Shown one piece after another: positions 5,819 to 14,001 of a DNA stretch of 15,223 nucleotides. Both the position numbers and the translations under genes were made by a program. Origin of the DNA: an uncultured Oscillospiraceae bacterium (GTDB lineage Bacteria > Bacillota_A > Clostridia > Oscillospirales > Acutalibacteraceae). Location of the stretch: contig USGR01000004.1 of assembly GCA_900554165.1 (NCBI GenBank), forward strand, positions 1-15,223. Reading direction: 5' to 3'. Positions within the stretch are counted from its first letter, which is position 1. The number at the start of each line of letters is the position of its first letter. The notes beneath the pieces are model-generated. The model was not told where the DNA came from. It worked only from the letters and a program-made list of their open reading frames with translations, and searched no databases.

Positions 5819-6871
5819 ATGAATAATAACGAGTTTTTTGAAGCTTTAAGCCAGTTAGAAAAAGAAAAGGGAATACCGGCCGAGTATCTTGCGGAGAAGA
5901 TACAAAATGCTATAATAGTAGCAGTACGACGCGATTACGGCGGAAAAGACATAGTGTTTTGCAATGTAAACATACCGGAAAACAAATTTGATGTTTATGT
6001 ACGCAAAGAGGTTGTAGACGAGGTAGAGGATGTATATTCCCAAATTCTTCCGTCGGATGCAAAAAAATACGATTCTAAAGCTCAGGTGGGCGATTTTGTT
6101 GAGATACATCTGGACACAAACCAGTTTGGCAGGATAGTGGCGCAGACGGCAAAGCATGTCATAAGGCAGGGTATAAGAGAGGCCGAGCGCGGCCAGATGA
6201 TGGAGGAGTTCCAGAGCCGTCAGCAGGAGCTGGTAACGGCGGTAGTACAGCGCGTCGATCCCAAAACCGGCGCCGTGACAGTGGAGATAGGCAAAGCGGA
6301 GGCGGTGCTTCCACGCTCTGAGCAGCTGGAAAATGATGAGTTTCAGGAAGGCGACCATATAAAGGTATTTATAGTAGATGTAAAGGATACGGGCAAGGGC
6401 CCGCGCGCAATGATATCGCGTACGCACCCCGGCCTTGTAAAGCGCCTGTTTGAGCTTGAGGTACCGGAGATATACAGCGGCGAGATAGAGATTAAGGCCA
6501 TATCGCGTGAGGCGGGCTCTCGCACCAAGCTTGCGGTATATTCAAAGGATGAAAATTTGGATGCTGTCGGCTCCTGTATAGGTCAGCGCGGCGCACGTGT
6601 AAACAAGGTAGTTGAAGAGCTCGGCGGCGAGAAAATAGATATAGTCAAGTACTCTGATAATCCGGAGGAGTTTATAGCGGAGGCGCTGTCTCCGGCGGAG
6701 GTCGTGAGTGTAGAGATAGTGAGTGCCGAAAACCGTTCCTGCCGCGTGTCTGTGCCGGATGAGCAGCTGTCGCTGGCGATAGGCAATAAGGGACAGAACG
6801 CCCGTCTTGCCGCACGTCTTACAGGCTGGAAGATAGACATACTGCCGGCAAGCGGATTTTACGGCGAATAA
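5819..6871 (+). CDS. nusA: Transcription termination/antitermination factor NusA
   Basis: NusA binds RNA polymerase and RNA and modulates pausing, termination and antitermination. The 350-residue product shows the N-terminal polymerase-binding domain (1-125; FEALSQLEKEKGIPAEYLAE), an S1 domain (about 135-200; VVQRVDPKTGAVTVEIGKAE), KH1 (about 230-290; with GSCIGQRGARVNKVVEELGG) and KH2 (about 300-345; LAIGNKGQNARLAARLTGW). It lacks the C-terminal acidic repeats of the E. coli protein, as is normal in Firmicutes. It follows rimP by 82 nt. The start at 5819 is the only in-frame choice before the conserved N-terminus, but its ribosome binding site is unusually distant. NusA could act on the hairpins in this operon's own leader and spacers, which is inference. 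Confidence 0.97.
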   Translation: MNNNEFFEALSQLEKEKGIPAEYLAEKIQNAIIVAVRRDYGGKDIVFCNVNIPENKFDVYVRKEVVDEVEDVYSQILPSDAKKYDSKAQVGDFVEIHLDTNQFGRIVAQTAKHVIRQGIREAERGQMMEEFQSRQQELVTAVVQRVDPKTGAVTVEIGKAEAVLPRSEQLENDEFQEGDHIKVFIVDVKDTGKGPRAMISRTHPGLVKRLFELEVPEIYSGEIEIKAISREAGSRTKLAVYSKDENLDAVGSCIGQRGARVNKVVEELGGEKIDIVKYSDNPEEFIAEALSPAEVVSVEIVSAENRSCRVSVPDEQLSLAIGNKGQNARLAARLTGWKIDILPASGFYGE

Positions 6872-6908
6872 AGTCAAGTTCTGCTTTCTTGAAAGGAACT
6901 GATAATAT

Positions 6909-7175
6909 ATGAAAGTAAAGCGGATACCGGAGAGGATGTGCACCGGCTGCATGGCGCATCGTCCTAAGACGGAGCTCATACGCGTGGTAAAATCGCCGGA
7001 GGGCGAAATAAGTATAGACAAAACAGGAAAAAAATCCGGCCGCGGCGCATATATCTGCAATGATGTGGAATGCCTTAAAAAGGCGCGCAAATCGCGAAAG
7101 CTTAATAAGGCGTTTGAATGCGATATTCCCGACGAGATATATGAAAGGCTCATGGAGGAGATAAGCAATGGATAA
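6909..7175 (+). CDS. ylxR: YlxR family protein (RNase P modulator)
   Basis: The 88-residue basic protein carries the YlxR signatures PERMCTGCMAHRPK near the N-terminus and KKSGRGAYICN in the middle (about 41-51). Members bind RNA, and YlxR has been described as a modulator of RNase P (RnpM) in Bacillus. AAAGGAA lies about 11 nt before the ATG. The gene sits 37 nt after nusA and its end overlaps ylxQ by 8 nt, indicating translational coupling. Function is inferred from the family. Confidence 0.93.
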   Translation: MKVKRIPERMCTGCMAHRPKTELIRVVKSPEGEISIDKTGKKSGRGAYICNDVECLKKARKSRKLNKAFECDIPDEIYERLMEEISNG

Positions 7176-7470
7176 GCTGATGCTGTTTTTGGGCCTTGTA
7201 GTAAAGGCGGGCAAAATGACGTTCGGCTATAATCTTACAGAAGCGGACATAAAAAAAGGCAAATGTGCATTGGTGCTTGTAGCCGACGACATATCCGAAC
7301 GCACGCTGAAAAACACAGCGATGCTCTGTGAAAAGAGCGGTATAGATATGATAAAAATAAACAGGGATATGGATATGATAGCCAAGTCGCTTGGCAAGCG
7401 CTCGGGCGTGCTGTCGGTTACCGATGCAAACTTTGCCAAGCGGATAAAGGAGCTCAGCGCGGAGAATTAG
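7168..7470 (+). CDS. ylxQ: L7Ae/L30e-family ribosomal-like protein YlxQ
   Basis: The 100-residue protein has the L7Ae/L30e fold pattern: FLGLVVKAGKMTFGYN at the N-terminus, CALVLVADDISERTLKN in the centre and SGVLSVTDANFAKRI at the end. Relatives bind kink-turn RNA. The gene overlaps the end of ylxR by 8 nt, and its GGAGGAGATAAGC ribosome binding site lies within ylxR. Normally infB follows closely; here a 248-nt spacer with coding-like debris intervenes. Confidence 0.92.
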   Translation: MDKLMLFLGLVVKAGKMTFGYNLTEADIKKGKCALVLVADDISERTLKNTAMLCEKSGIDMIKINRDMDMIAKSLGKRSGVLSVTDANFAKRIKELSAEN

Positions 7471-7655
7471 AAAAGGTGTAAACGCTTTATCATAATTGAC
7501 GATAGAATACTGGCAAAGGCTTTTGAAAAGCTTATGGATAAAAGTATAAATTTATTCTCCCGCTAAGCGATGCTGCAAAATTAGTTGGCTTTAATGCTGA
7601 GATAAATGAAGATTATATAATACAGCTGCATGAAGCGGCACATACAAGCAAATAG
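7471..7655 (+). pseudogene. Possible frameshifted or decayed small coding region between ylxQ and infB
   Basis: After the ylxQ stop, the same frame stays open to TAA 7564-7566, reading KRCKRFIIIDDRILAKAF then EKLMDKSINLFSR. A second frame, open from 7542 to TAG 7653-7655, reads KYKFILPLSDAAKLVGFNAE then INEDYIIQLHEAAHTSK. The two overlap, and a single-base change in the A+T-rich overlap would join them into one stretch of about 60 residues. Neither has a good start with a ribosome binding site. I do not recognise the product. It may be a remnant or chance. Confidence 0.3.
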
Positions 7656-7718
7656 GGAGAGTATAATAAATAAACAGCAATATAAATGCGGCGGTGCGCC
7701 GGTTAATGGAGGTTATAT

Positions 7719-10118
7719 ATGCTAATTAAATATAGGGTGCACGAAGTGGCAAAGGATTTTGGCCTTCAGAGCAAAGAGGTAGTAGAGCTGCTGAAAAAGT
7801 ATTTTCCGACAGCCAAAAAGAGCATGACGGCTTTAGAAGAGGATGAGCTGGATGTAATATTTGATTATTTAACTCAGAATAATCAGGTAGAAAGCTTTGA
7901 CGAATATTTTGCCGAGGGCGAAAAGGCGCGCGAGGAAAGCAAAAAGGCCAAGGAGAAAGAAAAGGCCGATATGCTTGCAAAGCAGCAGGAAATAGCGAAT
8001 ATGATGAAGGCTGCCAAGCAGCCTAAAACATCAGATAAGGCTGCCGACAAGCCCGCGGCTGAAGCTGCCGATGACAGCTCCGGCAGCGACATAGTTATTG
8101 AGAAAGTAAGTGATGATACTCTTAAAGAACATCCCAACCGCGGCCCGGCGAAGATGCGCACGGTTGATACGCGTGCATCGCAGGTAGAGCTTGACAAGTA
8201 CAATGAGAAGTATGAAGAGATAGCATCTCAGAGAATAACTAAGGACAGCGGCGTTCACAAGCAGAAGATAGGCCGCAAGCAGGGCTCTAAAAAGCAATAT
8301 GGCAACAAGCGCGAGACGGAAGCGGATAAACTGCGCCGGCTGCAGCTTGAACGCATAAAGAAAACGCCTATAAAGGTCACCATAGGCGATGAGATAACAG
8401 TGGGCGAGCTTGCCTCTAGATTAAAGAAAACGGCGGCTGAAGTGATAAAGCAGCTCATGCAGCTTGGCGTAATGGCCACGGTCACGCAAACAATAGACTT
8501 TGATACGGCAGAGCTGGTGGCAACGGAGCTCGGCGCAAAGGTTGAGCGCGAGGTAGTAGTAACTATTGAGGAAATGATAATAGACGATACCGACGACACA
8601 GCGGAGAATCTTGAGCCGCGTGCGCCGGTAGTAGTTGTAATGGGTCACGTTGACCACGGCAAGACGTCGTTGCTCGACGCCATACGCCATGCACACGTAA
8701 CGTCGACAGAAGCTGGCGGCATAACGCAGCACATAGGCGCATATATGGTAAATGCCGGCGGCAGGGACATAACATTTATAGATACACCCGGCCATGAGGC
8801 CTTTACATCAATGCGTCAGCGCGGCGCACAGGTAACGGACATAGCCGTACTTGTAGTGGCGGCTGACGACGGAATAATGCCGCAGACGGTAGAGGCGATA
8901 AACCACGCCAAGGCAGCGGATGTTCAGATAATAGTAGCGATAAACAAGATGGATAAGCCGGAGGCGTCGCCGGAGCGCGTGATGCAGCAGCTTACAGAAT
9001 ATAACATAGTTCCTGAAGAGTGGGGCGGCGACACCATATGCGTGCCGGTGTCTGCACTGAAAAACGAGGGCATAGACAAGCTGCTTGACAGCATACTGCT
9101 TATAGCTGATATGATGGAGTTAAAGGCAAATCCCAACCGCCGCGCCAAGGGCACGGTTATTGAGGCAAGGCTTGATAAAGGCCGCGGCCCGGTAACCAGC
9201 GTATTAGTGCAGAACGGCACCCTTAAAGCGGGCGATGTAATAGTAGCCGGCACATCTGTAGGCCGAGTAAGGGCCATGGTAAACGACAGGGGCGAGAAGA
9301 TAAAATCAGCTGGTCCGAGCGTGCCGGTAGAGATAATAGGTCTTGCAGAGGTACCTGCCGCCGGCGACGCATTTGACGCGGTGTCGGACGAAAAGCTTGC
9401 AAGAGAGCTGGTTGAGCAGCGTAAGCAGAAGGCCAAGGAAGAGATATGGGGCAAGCGCGAGCAGGTGACATTGGAGAATTTATTCTCGCATATACAGAGC
9501 GGCGAGGTTAAGACGCTGAACATAATAGTAAAGGCGGATGTTCAAGGCTCGGTCGAAGCGATAAAACAGTCGCTTGAAAAGCTGTCAAACGAGGAAGTGC
9601 ATGTTCAGGTAATTCACGGCGGCGTCGGCGCGGTAAGCGAATCAGATGTAATGCTGGCGAACACCTCCGGCGCGATTATAGTAGGCTTTAACGTGCGTCC
9701 CGACCCAATAGCATCTGAAAGCGCCAAGCGCGACGGCGTAGATATGCGTTTCTACCGCGTAATTTACGACTGCATAGACGAGATAAAGAGCGCTATGAAA
9801 GGCATGCTTGCGCCTAAATACAGAAATGTTGACATTGGGCGCATAGAAGTGCGCGAAGTGTATAAAATATCAAGTGTGGGCACCGTAGCAGGCTGTTATG
9901 TGGTGGACGGAAAGGTTACACGTGCGTCTGAGATAAGGGTTGTCCGCGAGGGTATAGTAGTGGCGGAGGACAAGATAGACTCACTGCGCCGCTTTAAGGA
10001 CGATGTAAAAGAGGTAAATCAGGGCTATGAATGCGGCATAGGACTTGAAAAGTTCAACGACATCAAGGTCGGCGATATATTTGAAGCATTTATAGTGGAG
10101 GAGTATCGCGAAGAATAG
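7719..10118 (+). CDS. infB: Translation initiation factor IF-2
   Basis: IF-2 is the GTPase that brings initiator tRNA to the 30S subunit and promotes subunit joining. The 799-residue protein starts with a short IF2-N domain (1-50; [20 protein letters not shown]), then a charged Lys/Glu/Ala linker (about 65-215), a second IF2-N domain (about 219-275), and the GTPase domain with G1 GHVDHGKT (309-316), G3 DTPGHEAF (355-362) and G4 NKMDK (409-413). The beta-barrel and C-terminal fMet-tRNA-binding domains follow, with [20 protein letters not shown] and [22 protein letters not shown] at 7708-7712 precedes the ATG, and a CGGCG/CGCCG hairpin (7689-7701) lies just upstream of it. Length is in the usual range. 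Confidence 0.98.
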   Translation: MLIKYRVHEVAKDFGLQSKEVVELLKKYFPTAKKSMTALEEDELDVIFDYLTQNNQVESFDEYFAEGEKAREESKKAKEKEKADMLAKQQEIANMMKAAKQPKTSDKAADKPAAEAADDSSGSDIVIEKVSDDTLKEHPNRGPAKMRTVDTRASQVELDKYNEKYEEIASQRITKDSGVHKQKIGRKQGSKKQYGNKRETEADKLRRLQLERIKKTPIKVTIGDEITVGELASRLKKTAAEVIKQLMQLGVMATVTQTIDFDTAELVATELGAKVEREVVVTIEEMIIDDTDDTAENLEPRAPVVVVMGHVDHGKTSLLDAIRHAHVTSTEAGGITQHIGAYMVNAGGRDITFIDTPGHEAFTSMRQRGAQVTDIAVLVVAADDGIMPQTVEAINHAKAADVQIIVAINKMDKPEASPERVMQQLTEYNIVPEEWGGDTICVPVSALKNEGIDKLLDSILLIADMMELKANPNRRAKGTVIEARLDKGRGPVTSVLVQNGTLKAGDVIVAGTSVGRVRAMVNDRGEKIKSAGPSVPVEIIGLAEVPAAGDAFDAVSDEKLARELVEQRKQKAKEEIWGKREQVTLENLFSHIQSGEVKTLNIIVKADVQGSVEAIKQSLEKLSNEEVHVQVIHGGVGAVSESDVMLANTSGAIIVGFNVRPDPIASESAKRDGVDMRFYRVIYDCIDEIKSAMKGMLAPKYRNVDIGRIEVREVYKISSVGTVAGCYVVDGKVTRASEIRVVREGIVVAEDKIDSLRRFKDDVKEVNQGYECGIGLEKFNDIKVGDIFEAFIVEEYREE

Positions 10119-10173
10119 CTGCATTTTTATAAGCCAGTTAATCAGAAATACAAAAATGCTTGATATAAAACGG

Positions 10174-10193
10174 ACGGATAAAAATCCGTTTTT
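10174..10193 (+). terminator. Terminator-like hairpin between infB and rbfA
   Basis: ACGGAT (10174-10179) pairs with ATCCGT (10184-10189) around AAAA, and a T5 run (10189-10193) follows. Upstream, GCATTTTT (10121-10128) can pair with AAAAATGC (10152-10159). The hairpin sits inside the operon directly before the rbfA ribosome binding site and may lower rbfA transcription. Confidence 0.5.
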
Positions 10194-10209
10194 GCACGGA
10201 GGATAAAAG

Positions 10210-10581
10210 ATGCCAAGCTATAAAGTCGGACGTGTAGCCGAGGATATAAAGCGGGAGCTTGCGTATATAATAAGAGAAATAAAGGACCCGCGGGTGACAG
10301 GTATACTGAGCGTTGTGAAGGTTGATTTAACTAACGACTTATCATATGCGAAGGTGTATATCAGCGCTGTTGAGGGCTATGACACGGCGAAAAAGTCGGT
10401 AGAAGGATTAAAGCATGCCACACCATTTATAAGGGGTCGGCTGAATGAAAAAATCCGGCTGCGCAAGATGCCGGAGCTTAAATTTATAGCAGACGATACG
10501 GTGCAGTACGCCGAAGATATATCGAAGATTATAGACAGCCTGCATGAAAAGGAAGCAAAAGGCTCAGACAAACCTAACTAA
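10210..10581 (+). CDS. rbfA: Ribosome-binding factor A
   Basis: RbfA is a single KH-like-domain protein that binds the 30S subunit and aids 16S rRNA 5'-end maturation. The 123-residue product has the family motifs IKRELAYIIREIKDPRVTG (near 13-31), VDLTNDLSYAKVYIS (about 39-53), GRLNEKIRLRKMPELKFIAD and DDTVQYAEDISKIIDSL. CGGAGGAT at 10197-10204 sets the ATG. The gene is 91 nt after infB; ylxP, often between them in Bacillus, is absent. A strong terminator follows, making it the last gene of the operon. Confidence 0.96.
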   Translation: MPSYKVGRVAEDIKRELAYIIREIKDPRVTGILSVVKVDLTNDLSYAKVYISAVEGYDTAKKSVEGLKHATPFIRGRLNEKIRLRKMPELKFIADDTVQYAEDISKIIDSLHEKEAKGSDKPN

Positions 10582-10617
10582 ATATATCGCGCGGTAAGTT
10601 TAAAACTTTAAGCAGAT

Positions 10618-10643
10618 AAAAGGGCAGACAAGTCTGCCCTTTT
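10618..10643 (+). terminator. Intrinsic terminator of rimP-rbfA operon
   Basis: AAAAGGGCAGA (10618-10628) pairs perfectly with TCTGCCCTTTT (10633-10643) around CAAG, ending in a T4 run. It lies 36 nt after the rbfA stop. Confidence 0.88.
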
Positions 10644-10719
10644 GTGCTAAAATAAAGGCAGCTGCCAATTAATGTGTTAATTTTTCTAAAATAGGAAACT
10701 TATATTGTTTTATACTGCG

Positions 10720-10774
10720 CCGCTTTTTGATTTGGCAGAAATCTGCCCGCGATACGCATATAAATCAGCAGCGG
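10720..10774 (+). promoter_or_regulatory. Possible three-way-junction leader upstream of nrnA
   Basis: CCGCT (10720-10724) pairs with AGCGG (10770-10774), and TGATTT (10728-10733) pairs with AAATCA (10762-10767). They enclose GGCAG/CTGCC (10734-10747) and a small GCG/CGC hairpin (10749-10757). Together they form a compact three-way junction ending 40 nt before the nrnA start. No clear promoter is seen; TATACT at 10711-10716 lacks a -35 box. I know no riboswitch class that matches. Confidence 0.4.
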
Positions 10775-10814
10775 TTCAGTCGGTAAAGTTAATTTACATT
10801 TAAGGGTGAAAAAT

Positions 10815-11774
10815 ATGTCAGGATTACAATCGGCAATAAATTATATAAAAGAGAACGATAATTATTTAATACTTATGCATGCATCCCCCGACGGCGACAC
10901 CATAGGCACTGCCTGCGGACTATGCGGGATAATAAAAAGACTTGGAAAAAAAGCCGCCGTAGCATGCGCCGATGCAATTCCGGCGATGTATGCCGGGCTG
11001 ACAAATGACATAGATAATCCGGATTTTGAGGTAAAAAACATAATAGCCGCCGACGTCGCCGATGTAAAGCTGCTTGGAGGGCTAAAAACATATGCCGGCA
11101 AAATAAATCTTTGCATAGACCACCACATGTCCAATACAGGGTATGCCGATATAACGTATGTGGATGCAGAAAGCGCGGCTGCAGCGGAGATATTATACGA
11201 CATTGCCGAGCTTTTGGGGGTTAAAATAGATAAATATATAGCTGAGTGCATATATACCGGCATATCGACGGATACCGGCTGCTTTAAATTTTCTAATACA
11301 ACGGCGCGTACGCATTATATAGCGGCAGAAATGCTTCAGGCGGGAATAGACGTGGGCGAAATAAACCGTCGGCTGTTTGAGACCAAAAAGAAATCTGCCG
11401 TAGAGTTAGAGCGCCTTGTGACAAATACGCTGGAGTATTATTGCGGCGGCAAGGTAGCGGTTATAACTGTGCTGCGCTCTATGTATGAGCAGACCGGCAC
11501 AAGCGATGACGACATAGAGGGCATATCCGCTTTTCCGCGCCAGATAGAGGGAGTATTAGTCGGCATAACGCTTAAAGAGTCGGACGAGGGCGGCTTTAAA
11601 GCGTCGGTAAGGACGCACCCGCCTATAGACGCAGCAGAGATATGCAAGAGCTTTGGCGGCGGCGGACATCTGCGTGCGGCAGGCTGCCGTATAAAGAGCA
11701 GTGAGGCGGATGCCAAAGCCGCGCTTGTGCAAAGGGCAGAAGAGTTGCTTTCACAGCAGGGCATAACCGATTAA
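10815..11774 (+). CDS. nrnA: DHH/DHHA1 phosphoesterase, NanoRNase/pAp phosphatase
   Basis: The 319-residue protein has the NrnA architecture. The DHH domain carries HASPDGDTIG (22-31; His22, Asp26 and Asp28 bind Mn), ADVADV (Asp80) and the signature DHH (102-104). The C-terminal DHHA1 domain ends with FGGGGHLRAAG (280-290), which binds substrate. NrnA degrades 2-5-nt RNA and dephosphorylates pAp. The frame also opens at GTG 10806, but that codon is part of the AAGGGTG ribosome binding site (10802-10808) for ATG 10815, so ATG is preferred. It starts the nrnA-truB-ribF group commonly found after rbfA in Firmicutes, but a terminator separates it from rbfA. Relatives can also cleave pApA from c-di-AMP. 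Confidence 0.94.
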   Translation: MSGLQSAINYIKENDNYLILMHASPDGDTIGTACGLCGIIKRLGKKAAVACADAIPAMYAGLTNDIDNPDFEVKNIIAADVADVKLLGGLKTYAGKINLCIDHHMSNTGYADITYVDAESAAAAEILYDIAELLGVKIDKYIAECIYTGISTDTGCFKFSNTTARTHYIAAEMLQAGIDVGEINRRLFETKKKSAVELERLVTNTLEYYCGGKVAVITVLRSMYEQTGTSDDDIEGISAFPRQIEGVLVGITLKESDEGGFKASVRTHPPIDAAEICKSFGGGGHLRAAGCRIKSSEADAKAALVQRAEELLSQQGITD

Positions 11775-11782
11775 AGCTGTGT

Positions 11783-11950
11783 ATGGAGCAGATGCGCTCG
11801 ATACTTAAACATATCATGAAGTATTGTGAAGCGACGCCGACCCATTTCCAGCAAAACCGTGCGGTCTCGCCGCTTGCCGAAACGCTGCCTGATAAATTTA
11901 GTCTGTGTACGGCGCCGCTTATTTCGCTTAAAAGAGCAGTCTGCGAATAG
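11783..11950 (+). CDS. Doubtful 55-codon ORF after nrnA
   Basis: An ATG frame starts 9 nt after the nrnA stop and ends at TAG 11948-11950. It begins MEQMRSILKHIMKYCEATP and continues with THFQQNRAVSPLAETLPDKF. There is no clear ribosome binding site, though translation could be coupled to nrnA. Another frame over the same bases (11826-12029) is very Arg-rich and looks like a shadow. I recognise no family; it may be a remnant or chance. Confidence 0.25.
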   Translation: MEQMRSILKHIMKYCEATPTHFQQNRAVSPLAETLPDKFSLCTAPLISLKRAVCE

Positions 11951-11989
11951 ACTGCATATAAGCAAAATATCGCACATTCTTATAAGCAT

Positions 11990-12014
11990 TGGCTTAAAAG
12001 ATAAATTTAAGCCA
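11990..12014 (+). other. Hairpin upstream of truB
   Basis: TGGCTTAAA (11990-11998) pairs perfectly with TTTAAGCCA (12006-12014) around a 7-nt loop. No T-tract follows directly, so it is not a standard terminator; TTTTT occurs only further on at 12038-12042. It may be a processing or regulatory element in the nrnA-truB spacer. Confidence 0.4.
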
Positions 12015-12069
12015 TGCGGTCCGCTTTAACCGGCAGCTTTTTACAGTAATCCATATCTTAGGAGAAAGT

Positions 12070-12954
12070 ATGAACGGATTTCTTATAATAGACAAGCCCG
12101 AGGGCTGGACTTCGTTTGACATTGTGGCAAAGGTGCGGCGCATTACGGGAATAAAAAAAATAGGTCATACCGGCACGCTTGACCCAATGGCAACAGGTGT
12201 TATGGTGCTTATGCTTGGCCGCACGGCAAAGCTGCTGAATTATCTGCAGGATACAGATAAGCGCTACACTGCGTCGGTAAAACTGGGGGCGAGAACCGAT
12301 ACGCTTGATAAAACCGGCAGTATAGTTGCAACTTCTCAAAGGTCTGTGAATATAGGCGACATAAAGCGCGCAATGGCGAAGTTTATAGGTGAAATAGAGC
12401 AGGTGCCGCCAATGTACTCTGCCGTTAAAAAGGACGGCGTTCGCCTTTATGATTTAGCCAGGCAGGGCAAAGAGGTGCACCGAGAAAAGCGTAAAGTAAG
12501 GATTAACAGCATAAATCTGCTTTCGTTTGACGAGCAAAACCAGCGGCTGATACTTGACATAGACTGTTCATCAGGTACGTACATACGCACTCTTGCGGAC
12601 GACCTTGGCGAAATACTCGGCACATATGCCCATCTCTGCGCTCTGCGCCGAACATCCGCCTGCGGATTTGACGAAAATGTCAGCGTAAAAATAGACGATA
12701 TAAGCGCATCAGAGCCGTTTAAACATGTAATAGCGGCGGATACGGCCTTTAAAAGCTGCAGCGCCGCATATGTGAGCCCGGCTCAGTCGGTCAGGCTTAT
12801 AAACGGCGGCTGGCTTGATATAAATAGAGTGGATATAAAGGACAGCAGCATGTCAGAGCTTGTCCGTATATATGACGGCGATGGCTTTTTAGGGCTGGGA
12901 AATGTTGATATTAAAAACGGCAACCTAAAACCAGCGTGTATTATAAGAATATAA
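12070..12954 (+). CDS. truB: tRNA pseudouridine(55) synthase
   Basis: TruB converts U55 of the tRNA T-loop to pseudouridine. The 294-residue protein has the N-terminal FLIIDKPEGWTSFDIVAKVR, the catalytic motif GHTGTLDPMATGV with Asp38 as nucleophile, KRYTASVKLGARTDTLDKTG, and VPPMYSAVKKDGVRLYDLAR. DCSSGTYIRTLADDLGEILG follows (around 174-193). A C-terminal PUA-like region (about 235-294) completes it. AGGAGA at 12059-12064 precedes the ATG. It stands 295 nt after nrnA and 111 nt before ribF, probably in the same transcript, as is usual in Firmicutes. Confidence 0.96.
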   Translation: MNGFLIIDKPEGWTSFDIVAKVRRITGIKKIGHTGTLDPMATGVMVLMLGRTAKLLNYLQDTDKRYTASVKLGARTDTLDKTGSIVATSQRSVNIGDIKRAMAKFIGEIEQVPPMYSAVKKDGVRLYDLARQGKEVHREKRKVRINSINLLSFDEQNQRLILDIDCSSGTYIRTLADDLGEILGTYAHLCALRRTSACGFDENVSVKIDDISASEPFKHVIAADTAFKSCSAAYVSPAQSVRLINGGWLDINRVDIKDSSMSELVRIYDGDGFLGLGNVDIKNGNLKPACIIRI

Positions 12955-13065
12955 CTCTGCCGTTTATGATTAAAGTTCGCAGCGGAATTTGTTAAGCAGA
13001 AATATAAGTCTTAGTTTGCAATTAAATCAAAAAGGCAGTTAATTTAGTTTTATCGGGTGATATTA

Positions 13066-14001
13066 TTGGAAATATATAGGGATATTTTCGGCCCATATGA
13101 CGACAGAGGCTTAAGCCTCGCGCTGGGGTATTTTGACGGGGTACATATAGGCCATCAGCAGGTGATAAAGTCTGCACTTCGCTGTAAAGATGAAATGAAA
13201 ACGGGTGTGCTCACTTTCAGCAGCCATCCGCTCTTGACGATAAATGGCAGCGCGCCGTCGGAGATAATAGACACAGAAGAAAAGGAAAATATAATAGAGA
13301 GTATGGGCGCAGACTGCATGTATGTGCTTGACTTTGCTTCGGTGAGGGAATATACAGCTGCGGATTTCATTGATATTTTAGCAAAAAGGCTGAATATAAA
13401 GATGATAAGCTGCGGCAAAAATTTTTCCATAGGTTCTGACCGTGCGGGAAGCGACGAACTTGCAAAAATATGCAAGCGCCGCGGCATAAATCTGTCGGTG
13501 AGCGATATTATGACGTATAACGGCCTTTCTGTATCCTCCACAAGAATAAGAGAAGCGGTGAAAGAAGGGGACATGCTGCTTGCAAATAGCATGTTGGGCC
13601 GTCCGTTTGGATTTAAGGCAGAAGTAATAACCGGCGATAAGCGCGGACGCAGCCTTGGCTTTCCGACAATAAATCAGAAATTTCCCAATAACATTGTGCT
13701 GCCGAAATACGGGGTGTATATATCGCTGATAAATGTAGACGGGAGCTGGCTGCCGGGAGTTACGAATATAGGGCTTCGCCCAACCTACAGCGTAGATTAT
13801 CCGCTTTCTGAAACTCACATAATCGGCTACAGCGGCGATTTATATGGAAAAACGATAAAGCTGCAGCTGTTTGACTTTTTGAGAGAAGAGCGCAAATTTA
13901 ACAGTGCGGATGATTTAGTAAACACAGTTAATACCAATATAGCGCAGGCAAAGCAGTGGTATGAAAATCATTATGACTGCAGTGCTGGGATAAAAAAATA
14001 A
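13066..14001 (+). CDS. ribF: Bifunctional riboflavin kinase/FMN adenylyltransferase
   Basis: The protein makes FMN from riboflavin and FAD from FMN. From the chosen start it has 311 residues. The N-terminal adenylyltransferase domain shows GYFDGVHIGHQQ (21-32), TFSSHPL and the nucleotide-binding SSTRIREAV (157-165). The C-terminal kinase domain shows GDKRGRSLGFPTIN (190-203), YGVYISLI, TNIGLRPTY and LFDFLREERKF. The frame is also open from GTG 13057, but GGGTGA (13055-13060) is best read as the ribosome binding site of the TTG at 13066, giving MEIYRDIFG. The upstream GTG has no such site. It follows truB by 111 nt. rpsO, a frequent downstream neighbour, is not present. Confidence 0.95.
   Translation: MEIYRDIFGPYDDRGLSLALGYFDGVHIGHQQVIKSALRCKDEMKTGVLTFSSHPLLTINGSAPSEIIDTEEKENIIESMGADCMYVLDFASVREYTAADFIDILAKRLNIKMISCGKNFSIGSDRAGSDELAKICKRRGINLSVSDIMTYNGLSVSSTRIREAVKEGDMLLANSMLGRPFGFKAEVITGDKRGRSLGFPTINQKFPNNIVLPKYGVYISLINVDGSWLPGVTNIGLRPTYSVDYPLSETHIIGYSGDLYGKTIKLQLFDFLREERKFNSADDLVNTVNTNIAQAKQWYENHYDCSAGIKK

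Noticed and set aside
5855..6427. Minus-strand frames within nusA, and similar ones within infB (for example 8924-9523)
   Set aside because: Antisense shadows of secure genes, with no start signals.
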